Shown piece by piece: positions 1 through 6,238 of a stretch of DNA of 16,481 nt. Location of the stretch: NCBI GenBank assembly GCA_946183765.1, contig CAMHDC010000009.1:1-16481 (forward strand). Direction: 5' to 3'. Within the stretch, counting starts at the first letter, position 1; the number at the start of each line of letters is the position of its first letter. The translations under genes and the position numbers were made by a program. The notes beneath the pieces are model-generated. The model made no database searches, had not been told where the DNA came from, and saw only the letters and a program-made list of their open reading frames with translations. This stretch comes from an uncultured Clostridia bacterium (GTDB taxonomy: Bacteria; Bacillota; Clostridia; Christensenellales; CAG-138).

Positions 1-1681
1 CCACAGCAAAAACCGAAGCGTCGAATAGGTCAATGCGGTGCTGGGGCTGGATTTTTTCGTATTGGACAGCATCGTCCGTCTTTTCCACGGCACGGACGTT
101 GCTCACGCAATATTCGTATGCCTGAGAATGCAGGTAATACAGATTCCCGTCCTTAGCCGCTTTCTCGATATGCCTGAAGCCCTGAGACTTCAGGTAAAAA
201 TACTGCGGCTGATCCACAACATTGAAGCCGGCCCGCTTCATCAGCGGGAAGTATTCCTCGCCGGCGAACTTCCGGTCGTGGCCCACGCGCCGGATCTTAA
301 AGCCCCGGCGCCGCATATCCTGAAACCAAGAAACCACGTCGGCGGCGTTCACCGTCGGGCTGTTGCACATGGTCAACCAGCCATCGTCCGCCCAGCCAAA
401 CAGAGGGATGTTGTCCTCGTCGGCCTTCTTCGCCGCTTGAGAGATCGGAAAAAATGCGTGCGTGATAATAATATCCACGCCCTGGTAGTTCCCCACCAGG
501 GCGGCAGCCGTCAGGTCATACATGCGACTCAGATCCGCACCGCCGTACCAGTCGATGGGCAGCCTAGCCAACTCGTCCAGCGTCCAGGAATACATAGAAT
601 CGGACCGTTTGAATTCCTCGATGTCAAACCAGGCACGCATGGCTGAGGTATACACGTTCAGGGAGCGGGACAGGAAGTCTTTGCGCTGCTGCGGATCGTT
701 CTGCGCCTGGAGAGCGTCATTCATGATGTCTTGGGGCCTGATGGTCACACCGTAGCTGGGGTTTGCCTTCTCATGCTGCACCGGGTCCAGATAGTCCACG
801 TCGCCGCTTTCGCTCTGGTCGGCCCTGCACAGGTAAGCGAAGAACGAGTCGTCGGTAATAGTCCCGGTCGCCACCTTATGGGCGTATTCCATTCTGCCGT
901 AGCAGAAGGAGCTGGCGTCGTCGCCGGCGGTGGTGATCCCCAGCATCAGCTTGTTCGTGTAGGCTTTCATGGCCTCTTTGAACCGGTTGTACTGCGCCGG
1001 GCTTTTCATGGCCTGGATCTCGTCCGCGATGGCAATGTTGCAATTGAATGAATCCTGCGCGTCCGGATTCGCCGCCAGAGCCTCGATGTCGATGCTCCCG
1101 GCGGGGCGCCCCTGATCGTCCGTGAACTCATACCGGATAGAATGCTCGGCGTTATTGTCCCGGACCCGGAATCCCTCGATCATCCCGGAGGCCCGGAGGG
1201 AAAATAGAATGAAGTCAAACGCCTGCTGCGCCTGCTTCAGGCTGGCCGCCACGATGTAGATGCGTGCGCCGCTGCGCCGCTCCAGCAGGGCCAAAGCAAA
1301 GGCAAGCCCTCCGATGAATGAGGTCTTGCCGTTTTTCCTGGGGACATATATGAAGCCCTCTTTGTAACGCCGTTCCTGGGTGCCCCGAAAGTAAAAGCCA
1401 ACCAGGTTGTAGACGCAGAAGATCTGCCAGGGCTGCAGCAGAAAAGGCTTTCCGGCCAGCGGCGTGCCGTCCAGCGTCTCGCCCTGCCGGTGGACCATCG
1501 TCCGCTCGATGATCCCGATAACGAAATCCGGGTCCTTGGTCCGCAGCTCCAGGTCGGGCCGCTCACAGTCCGCCAGGAACCGGCGGCAGGCGGCAATCTC
1601 GTCCACGCCGGCGTTCCGCTTCCCGGTCAGCACGCTATCCACATAAGCCAGGGCCGTGGCCTTGTAACTTTTCTTAGACAA
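1..1681 (-). CDS. terL: Phage terminase large subunit (partial at window edge)
   Basis: Motor and nuclease that packages phage DNA into the prohead, acting with TerS at the portal. The reading frame is open from 1681 to the window edge, giving about 560 visible residues, close to the usual length for this family. The N-terminal ATPase half has a Walker A motif PRKNGKTS (about residues 114-121) and a Walker B motif IAIADE (about 216-221). The C-terminal RNase H-like nuclease half has acidic stretches GADLSRMYD, GHDRKF and IDLFDAS; the last lies close to the expected end, so few residues are missing. The start is a TTG at 1681-1679, because a TGA lies two codons upstream in frame and the next ATG is more than 50 codons inside. 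This TTG overlaps the TerS stop, suggesting translational coupling. Of the family's HK97-like, lambdoid-siphovirus type by overall appearance (inferred). Confidence 0.95.
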   Translation of the reverse strand, partial: MSKKSYKATALAYVDSVLTGKRNAGVDEIAACRRFLADCERPDLELRTKDPDFVIGIIERTMVHRQGETLDGTPLAGKPFLLQPWQIFCVYNLVGFYFRGTQERRYKEGFIYVPRKNGKTSFIGGLAFALALLERRSGARIYIVAASLKQAQQAFDFILFSLRASGMIEGFRVRDNNAEHSIRYEFTDDQGRPAGSIDIEALAANPDAQDSFNCNIAIADEIQAMKSPAQYNRFKEAMKAYTNKLMLGITTAGDDASSFCYGRMEYAHKVATGTITDDSFFAYLCRADQSESGDVDYLDPVQHEKANPSYGVTIRPQDIMNDALQAQNDPQQRKDFLSRSLNVYTSAMRAWFDIEEFKRSDSMYSWTLDELARLPIDWYGGADLSRMYDLTAAALVGNYQGVDIIITHAFFPISQAAKKADEDNIPLFGWADDGWLTMCNSPTVNAADVVSWFQDMRRRGFKIRRVGHDRKFAGEEYFPLMKRAGFNVVDQPQYFYLKSQGFRHIEKAAKDGNLYYLHSQAYEYCVSNVRAVEKTDDAVQYEKIQPQHRIDLFDASVFAV

Positions 1682-2033
1682 GGTCCATCAGCACCTTCTC
1701 CAGAGAATTCTGCTTCTTCGGCTTCATGGCCTCCTCGTCAATCTTCTTCAGGCCAGCCGGCGTCAAACCCAGGTCTCGCCAGTAAGCCAAAGCGTCCCGG
1801 TTGAGATCGTTGATAAGCCGCAGCGCCGGATTCTGCTCGATGTTCGTGGCACCGCCCTTGTTGGTGTGCTTCACTAGGATATTCCCTCCGGACTTGGCAA
1901 ACATCGCCTGCGCCTCATCCCGCTTTTCCAGGATCCCAGCCAGTGTGTCGATCACCGGCAGGAAGAAGTCCCGGTATGTCCCAGCGGCGCGGCACGCTTC
2001 CGTTATTCGGTTCTTCCACGTCGCCTTTTTCAT
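1674..2033 (-). CDS. terS: Phage terminase small subunit, P27 family
   Basis: Recognises the phage packaging site and loads DNA onto TerL. The 119-residue product has the usual family length and the pattern of P27-type small terminases: a central NKGGATNIEQNPALRLINDL segment followed by a C-terminal stretch around GLTPAGLKKI. The N-terminal part, rich in charged residues, is expected to form helices for DNA binding and oligomer formation. The ATG at 2033 has a good GGAGG site six bases upstream. It starts 11 bases after the methyltransferase stop, and its end overlaps the TTG start of TerL, so the three genes read as one operon. Family assignment is from recalled sequence pattern. Confidence 0.9.
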   Translation of the reverse strand: MKKATWKNRITEACRAAGTYRDFFLPVIDTLAGILEKRDEAQAMFAKSGGNILVKHTNKGGATNIEQNPALRLINDLNRDALAYWRDLGLTPAGLKKIDEEAMKPKKQNSLEKVLMDLV

Positions 2034-2044
2034 ATCGGCCTCCG

Positions 2045-3236
2045 TTAGTTCAGCTTCACAGCCGTCTCCCCGGTGAACTTCTCCCAGCGGTCAATGATCA
2101 CATCCACGAACTTTGGATCAAGCTCCATAAGAAACGCATTGCGTCCGTTCTGCTCCGCCGCGATGATCGTCGTGCCGGAGCCGCCGAAAATGTCCAGGAC
2201 GTTGTCCCCCGGAGCCGTATTGCACTGCATCTCATAATCGAACAGCAGGACCGGCTTCATAGTCGGATGCTCTTTGCTGTGCTGCGGCTTGTCGAAATAC
2301 AGGATTGTCTTCTCCTTGCGCTTCTTCCTCCAAGTGTGCGTCCCGTCCGTCCAGCCGTACAACGCCGCCTCCGGGTCTTCTGTTTCCTCCGGAGGAACAT
2401 CTCCCGCCAAACAAGGCTCATGCTGCCACTGGAAGTCCTGCCGTCCCAGCGTAGACTGGTTCTTCACCCAGATCAGCACCTGGCGCACCGGCATTCCGCA
2501 TTCACGCAGCGCTCCGAAAAAAGGATAGGCGGTGGAGCTCGCGTGCCATATATGGAACGCAGCACCCCCCCCTCAATGTTAATTTTGCAGCATTAAATGC
2601 TTCCGCAAGAAACACCGCAAAATCATCATCTGCCTGGTTGTCATTCAGAATGCTTCCAGCCTGGCCATTAACATTCACGTTATACGGAGGATCGGTCAGA
2701 AGCATGTCGGCCTTCACGCCGCCCATAAGCGCGGACACATCTGCGGTGCTGGTGCTGTCTCCGCACATCAGGCGGTGGCGCCCCAGCTGGTAGATATCGC
2801 CCAGCTGCGCCATTGGGACCTCCGGCGGCTGTGGATTATAATCATCCTCGTGGACTTCAGCCTCTAGCGGATCGAAGCCAAAAAGCGTCATGTCAATGTT
2901 TTCGATGGTTCCCAGCTCAGCGGCCTGCATATCGAAGTCCCAGCCGCTCAGTTCCGCCGTGCGGTTATGCGCCAGAGTGTAGGCTCGGCGCTGCTCGTCC
3001 GTCAGATGGTCCAGACGGATGCAGGGCACGGAGGTCATGCCTATCTGCTTCGCAGCCAGCAAGCGCCCGTGGCCTTCCACGATCAGGCCGTCGCCCCAGA
3101 TTCCGATGGGATCATCGAAGCCAAACTCCTTGATGCTAGCGACGATGGCGTCGATATCCTTCTTCGCGTGCTTCCTCGCGTTCCGTGCATAGGGCCGCAG
3201 GGCCTCCACGGGCAGATACTCGATATTCAGCTCCAT
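2045..3236 (-). CDS. ParB-N / DNA methyltransferase fusion, frameshifted at a G8 tract
   Basis: Site-specific DNA methyltransferase of the phage type with an N-terminal ParB/sulfiredoxin-like domain. The first frame (3236-2502) carries the ParB-like part with IVEGHGRLLAAKQIG (about residues 52-66), then methyltransferase motif IV as TDPPYNVNV. The second frame (to 2045) carries motif I as DIFGGSGTT and the C-terminal part. DPPY before FGGSG is the beta-class order, pointing to N4-cytosine or N6-adenine methylation. The frames meet at a run of eight G (2565-2572 on the plus strand as C). With seven G the protein reads through as RGGAAFHIWHASS..FFGALRECGMPVR, about 396 residues, the expected complete enzyme. 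As written, the first frame ends in a 244-residue product lacking motif I, the S-adenosylmethionine site. ATG at 3236 follows an AAGGGGG site. Whether the shift is real, phase-variable or an error is open. Confidence 0.85.
2565..2572. repeat. Homopolymer tract C8 (G8 in the coding strand) inside the methyltransferase
   Basis: Eight consecutive C on the plus strand, between the codons for LTLR and the conserved FHIWH stretch of the methyltransferase. The number 8 puts the gene out of frame; 7 (or 10) would restore it. Runs of this kind slip readily during replication and are also the classical site of base-count errors in sequencing. Confidence 0.9.
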
Positions 3237-3347
3237 GCTATGGCCCCCTTAGCCTAAATTTCCGGCGCAGTTGGAAAAGGCCCCGCCCCTCCAATCGTCC
3301 TCTAGGCCATCCCGCCCCCGCGACAGGGGGGGGCGAGGTATCGCAGA
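3237..3347 (-). other. Candidate cos/packaging region between HNH and terminase genes
   Basis: The 111-base gap between the HNH gene and the methyltransferase is unusually structured. It holds a 7-bp all-G/C hairpin (3313-3319 with 3329-3335) that includes a run of eight G at 3326-3333, and an interrupted inverted repeat with arms GCCT/AGGC (3252-3255, 3278-3281) and TTTCC/GGAAA (3259-3263, 3273-3277). In cos-type siphophages the cohesive-end site commonly lies between the HNH gene and terS, and the HNH protein helps TerL cut. The placement fits; no experimentally known cos sequence is recognised, so this is inference. The G/C hairpin has no following T-run, so a terminator is less likely. 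Confidence 0.3.
3326..3333. repeat. Homopolymer tract G8 in the gap after the HNH gene
   Basis: Eight consecutive G on the plus strand, forming one arm of an all-G/C hairpin. It lies between the other two long G/C tracts of the window, within a 1.6-kb stretch (2565-4134). It is non-coding, so its length does not affect a frame. Confidence 0.85.
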
Positions 3348-3617
3348 TCACCGGCGGGGCCGCTCGCCGCTCCCTGGCCGCGCTCCGCCCTTCTCGGGAT
3401 GCTTGGCGTTATGGCATTGACGGCACAGGCTGACCAGGTTACTGCTTACCAGGGCAAGGTCCGGCCGGTCCTCCAGGTGCTGGACATGGTGCACGGTTAC
3501 TGCAGGCGTGATCCGGCCAAAGCGCTTGCACTCCTGGCAGCGGTACCCGTCACGCCGAAGGATCAGCTCGCGCTTTCTCCTCCACTGCGGCGAATTGTAA
3601 AATTCCTCGATCTTCAC
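3348..3617 (-). CDS. Phage HNH endonuclease
   Basis: Small HNH nuclease of the kind encoded beside the terminase in cos-type phages, where it assists terminase cleavage during packaging (known for the family). The 89-residue protein has two zinc-binding pairs, CQEC at 27-30 and CRQC at 65-68, the VHH motif at 42-44, N60 and the final CHN/H69 of the HNH motif. N-terminal EFYNSPQWRRKRELIL is the standard lead-in of this family. The start is GTG at 3617 with a GGAGGGG site about 14 bases upstream, rather long spacing. It is the first gene behind the candidate late promoter and is followed by the structured gap and the methyltransferase. Confidence 0.9.
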   Translation of the reverse strand: MKIEEFYNSPQWRRKRELILRRDGYRCQECKRFGRITPAVTVHHVQHLEDRPDLALVSSNLVSLCRQCHNAKHPEKGGARPGSGERPRR

Positions 3618-3759
3618 GCACCCGGCCCCGTCCCCTCCGTATGCTTACCCACAGCCCGAAAGCTGGCCCGATACAGAGAGCGGCAGCCATTCGGCCACCG
3701 CTCCAGCGTACTGATTATACCACTTGACACGGGTGCAAATCTGCACAGTTTTGTACCGG
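3618..3759 (-). promoter_or_regulatory. Candidate late promoter and structured leader upstream of HNH/terminase
   Basis: On the minus strand a perfect extended -10 box, TGGTATAAT (TATAAT at 3719-3714), has no consensus -35 at 17 bases. The -35 position is instead occupied by a dyad GTGCA-N4-TGCAC (3733-3746). This is the usual look of an activator-dependent phage promoter. Just downstream, the predicted transcript contains a symmetric stem-loop (GAGCGG 3703-3698 with CCGCTC 3683-3678, inner GCC/GGC stem, GAAT loop), then a smaller CAGC/GCTG hairpin (3665-3652). The DUF1492/ArpU-like protein encoded just upstream is the natural candidate activator (inferred). Confidence 0.5.
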
Positions 3760-4588
3760 CTATTTGCCGTCCACTGCGCGCATGTGCGCCACAATCGCCG
3801 CGGGTCGCATCCATTGTCGCTCGAAAGCCTTCCACTCCTTGCTGTATTCGGTCTTTGTTGTGGAGAAATCCCGCTCCAGCTGGGAAAACGGCATTGCTCC
3901 TGCCCGGTAAATCTCCCGGTTTCTTTCTTCCTCGGCCTCCATATCATGCCCGATCAGGCTATAGCATTTAATCTGTCGCCTGGTAAAACCGGCGCCCACA
4001 AGCTTCGCGCACGCCGTCCTGAACCTGGGAAGCTGTGCGTCTGTATCACAGGCCAGCCACAGTTCCGCGATTCGCAGGCTTCGGCAGGCGTCTACAAAAT
4101 GATCATCAATCAGATCCGTCTCCAGCCCCCCCCCGGAAGCATATGCCGTGCTGAGTGCGCAGCATATCAAAAGCCTGGTCCTTGTGCGCTCTGGAGCATT
4201 GCAGAAAATTATTATCCTGAATGATGTTTCCTGGCGTAATCGGCAGCTCTCGCAGCGGACCTTCTACGCGATGCACCATGCACCACGGACATGCGTTGTT
4301 ACATCCACGGCTGGTAAAGGTGATCCCATTCCTGACATACATCCCCGGTATGAAATCCTCCGCCGGCGACTCATATGCCGGTCCTCCCAACTTCACGGGC
4401 TTGTCCGTCACGCCTTCCCATTGATATGCTAAGTCCTCGGCCAGAGGCTTATCCCAGGTAAATACGCAGGATATATGCACCTCATCATGTTCCGGTATAA
4501 AAAGACCAGGTGGAGCCCCAACGAAAGCCAGATCATCATCCGGTGTATAGCTTGTTCTGCGACAAAACACCCGCACGATCCGCTCCAT
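3760..4588 (-). CDS. Phage radical SAM protein, frameshifted at a G9 tract
   Basis: Predicted radical S-adenosylmethionine enzyme. The motif CNNACPWC in TSRGCNNACPWCMVHR is the CxxxCxxC ligand set for the 4Fe-4S cluster. Upstream, HISCVFTWDKPLAEDLAYQW resembles the N-terminal region of B12-type or MiaB-like radical SAM proteins. The first frame runs 4588-4106 and the second continues to 3760. They join at nine G (4126-4134 as C on the plus strand); with eight G the protein reads ..TQHGICFRGGLETDLIDDHF.., about 275 residues, with the conserved GGLE element that follows the cluster domain. As written, the first frame ends soon after the tract, losing the second half of the barrel. ATG at 4588 follows the preceding stop directly, with GAGAGG upstream. 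Substrate unknown; RNA or DNA base modification is possible but unproven. Confidence 0.8.
4126..4134. repeat. Homopolymer tract C9 (G9 in the coding strand) inside the radical SAM gene
   Basis: Nine consecutive C on the plus strand within the codons for FRGGLE. Nine shifts the frame; eight or five restores it. It is the longest single-base run in this window that I see. Confidence 0.9.
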
Positions 4589-4990
4589 TCAGTCGCCTCT
4601 CAGTCTCGCCCAGATCAGCAGCAGGAAGTCGTTATTCCAGTCCCATGCCTGCCTGTTGCTGATGGGTATGGTCATGGCCGCGCCCTCCACGGTATGGCTG
4701 CGGCGAAAGTATACCATCTCGATTAGCATGATTCGCGATGGCCCGCTGGTTAGCTGTCTGCTGATCTCCACGGCCTGGGCCACCGCGTCCAGTCTGCGCT
4801 GATCCTCCGGCGGCAGTTGGCGTAGAGCTGCGTCCTCCGTACTGCGATGTTCCCCGCCGCCCATGGGCATCCCGCTCAGGCTGGGCGTCACGCTCATACT
4901 TTGGAGATCCCGCAGCTGGGCACGCAATCCAGGATAATCATACGCGGCCTGCCGTGCTGCCTGCCGCCATGTACTACTGCGCCTGCTCAT
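4589..4990 (-). CDS. DUF1492 / ArpU-like phage regulator (sigma-70 region 4-like)
   Basis: Predicted transcriptional regulator of late phage genes, 133 residues. The pattern YPGLRAQLRDLQ, then SVTPSLSGMPMGGGEHRSTEDAALRQLP, then VYFRRSHTVEGAAMTIPISNRQAW with a final aromatic-rich helix matches a family widespread in Clostridia phages annotated as DUF1492 or sigma-70-like. The C-terminal part corresponds to a helix-turn-helix. The start is the ATG at 4990, which overlaps the previous stop as ATGA and has GGAGGACAGC upstream; a longer open frame to 5017 has no such site. It is followed by the radical SAM gene and, about 870 bases on, by the candidate late promoter, which fits an ArpU/RinA-type activator role (inferred from position). 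Confidence 0.7.
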   Translation of the reverse strand: MSRRSSTWRQAARQAAYDYPGLRAQLRDLQSMSVTPSLSGMPMGGGEHRSTEDAALRQLPPEDQRRLDAVAQAVEISRQLTSGPSRIMLIEMVYFRRSHTVEGAAMTIPISNRQAWDWNNDFLLLIWARLRGD

Positions 4991-5373
4991 GTGCTGTCCT
5001 CCACCCGCACATGCCATGTGATGCAGATTCCGTCTTCGTGTTCCAGGCAGTCAAGCATCTCCTGCGTGGTCATGTGCCCGGCGTCGATATCGTGGACATA
5101 TTCCAGGCAGTCGGCCCACAGCCGATGCAACCGGGTACTCCCCCAGGCGAACCGGTCCCGAAGTACGCGCATCATAACGGCGAACTGTCGCTTGTACGCT
5201 TCCTCAGTTGCTTTTGCCCGTTCCTGTTCCACAATGACGTCGATCTCCCGCTGAAGTTCTCGCAGTTCGTCCAGGGTGAACTTATCCCGCAGCGCCTCGG
5301 ACAGCTCGTGCTTGCTGATGCGCTGCGGCGGACGTTTTCCGCTCCCGTGTGTCCGACGCTTACTCTTCGGCAT
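4987..5373 (-). CDS. Hypothetical basic coiled-coil phage protein
   Basis: Not recognised. The 128-residue product has a very basic N-terminus (about 18 residues of K, R, H, G, P), then a helical, strongly charged region (about 20-75, LRDKFTLDELRELQREIDVIV) that could form a coiled coil, and a mixed C-terminal part with conserved-looking RFAWGSTRLHRLWADC. No transmembrane segment is seen. The ATG at 5373 is chosen because it overlaps the end of the preceding gene in the usual operon way; the open frame extends to 5412 without a ribosome site. The basic tail suggests nucleic-acid binding (inference). Confidence 0.7.
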   Translation of the reverse strand: MPKSKRRTHGSGKRPPQRISKHELSEALRDKFTLDELRELQREIDVIVEQERAKATEEAYKRQFAVMMRVLRDRFAWGSTRLHRLWADCLEYVHDIDAGHMTTQEMLDCLEHEDGICITWHVRVEDST

Positions 5374-5665
5374 GGCTGCATCCCTCCAGGAACGCGCACA
5401 GGAATGCGCCATTGCACATCAGATGCCACAGATGCGGCAGGCCGCTCTCCGGGTCCACGGCGCCCGGGTCCTCCCAGCAGGCCAGGCAATGCCGGAGCAT
5501 CGCCTCGTGGAACTTTTCCGGATCCACCCGCCGCCAGTTCTGCGGATCTGTGTATTTCTGATTCCCGTACCGGCGGATCTCGGCTATTGCTCTGATCGCT
5601 GCGGGCGGAACAACGCTCAGCTGGAGCTTTCCGTCATCATTCTTTGCGCCGGGTATCTTATCCAT
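5360..5665 (-). CDS. dATP/dGTP diphosphohydrolase-like protein (DUF5664, MazZ-like)
   Basis: Probably hydrolyses a purine deoxynucleoside triphosphate to the monophosphate, shaping the phage nucleotide pool. The 101-residue sequence follows the pattern of the dATP/dGTP diphosphohydrolase N-terminal family: KNDDGKLQLSVVPPAAI, then YGNQKYTDPQNWRRVDPEKF, AMLRHCLACWEDPGAVDPESG and a final PHLWHLMCN helix, with acidic and histidine residues available for metal binding. The ATG at 5665 has a strong GAGGAGG eight bases upstream; an earlier in-frame start at 5686 lacks one. It overlaps the following gene by 14 bases. In some phages relatives act in pathways for modified genomic purines; no PurZ-like gene is visible here, so that link is not shown. 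Confidence 0.75.
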   Translation of the reverse strand: MDKIPGAKNDDGKLQLSVVPPAAIRAIAEIRRYGNQKYTDPQNWRRVDPEKFHEAMLRHCLACWEDPGAVDPESGLPHLWHLMCNGAFLCAFLEGCSHAEE

Positions 5666-5825
5666 GTTTCTGCCTCCTCTCGTCATGGACTGCGGTGATC
5701 CGCTCTATCGTTTCGATATCCGCTCCGCACTGCGGGCAGGTATAGCGCCGCCACTTGGCGCCATTGCCTAGCACTCTGGAGCCGGTGCATGGTATCCGGT
5801 CGCGCTTGCACTTCGGACACGTCAT
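5658..5825 (-). CDS. Small zinc-ribbon protein
   Basis: A 55-residue protein with two CxxC pairs, CPKC (about 3-6) and CPQC (about 30-33), separated by a basic linker, as in NrdR-like or TFIIS-like zinc ribbons. The function is unknown; DNA, RNA or protein binding are all possible. The ATG at 5825 overlaps the RusA stop as ATGA and has GGGGAGG about 11 bases upstream, so it is preferred over the earlier ATG at 5849. Its end overlaps the start of the diphosphohydrolase-like gene. Confidence 0.7.
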   Translation of the reverse strand: MTCPKCKRDRIPCTGSRVLGNGAKWRRYTCPQCGADIETIERITAVHDERRQKHG

Positions 5826-6238
5826 TCCCAATACAACCTCCCCTGCCATTCATCCCAGGCGATGACCGCAACGGCGATCCGCGGCACATCCGCCCAGATC
5901 TTCACCACAGATTCCCAGGCGATCTGGGCGTCATCCTTCCAGAAGCCTGCCTTTGTCAGAACGTCCTTCAGGGCCTTCACGGCATTGTCCGTATCCGGCT
6001 TCGTCGTCTTCGGGTCTCCGTCTTTATGCTTCCCGCTGGCCGCATAGTAGAACACCACGGTCAGACATACGGCTCCGGTCAGTGGTTCCTGCGGTCTGTG
6101 CTGCGCGGCATATGCCAGATACTTCTGCTCAGCGTCTCGCAGCTCCGGCGGCTTATAGTACTGGCCCGTGCGCCGGTTCTGTCCCTTTTGTTGGGCTGTA
6201 ACGGTGGGCGGGTTTCCAGGGATCATGAATGCGATCAT
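5822..6238 (-). CDS. rusA: RusA-family Holliday junction resolvase
   Basis: Cuts Holliday junctions formed in phage DNA replication and recombination, helping to remove branches before packaging. The 138-residue product has the length of the family and its signature: N-terminal FMIPGNPPTVTAQQKG, the block KPDTDNAVKALKDVL (D82, D84) and FWKDDAQI (D102, D103), which hold the catalytic acidic residues. The ATG at 6238 has AAGGAGG just upstream. The frame stays open to 6481 but that extension runs through intergenic repeats and lacks a ribosome site, so it is not used. The gene lies right behind the repeat-rich gap downstream of the primase-helicase. Confidence 0.93.
   Translation of the reverse strand: MIAFMIPGNPPTVTAQQKGQNRRTGQYYKPPELRDAEQKYLAYAAQHRPQEPLTGAVCLTVVFYYAASGKHKDGDPKTTKPDTDNAVKALKDVLTKAGFWKDDAQIAWESVVKIWADVPRIAVAVIAWDEWQGRLYWE

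Noticed and set aside
38..646. Long plus-strand open frame (202 residues)
   Set aside because: It lies opposite the terminase large subunit, has no family resemblance and no ribosome site; GC-rich genes leave open antisense frames.
1943..2596. Plus-strand open frame of 217 residues
   Set aside because: It is antisense to TerS and the methyltransferase motifs, with an arginine- and proline-rich composition typical of a shadow frame.
3676..3710. tRNA-like stretch GGAGCGGTGGCCGAATGG on the minus strand
   Set aside because: It resembles the start of a serine/leucine tRNA, but no anticodon arm, T arm or matching acceptor end follows; a symmetric hairpin explains it.
3614..3835. Small minus-strand frame of 73 residues upstream of the HNH gene
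   Set aside because: It runs across the promoter and hairpins, overlaps the radical SAM end, and shows no protein-like pattern.
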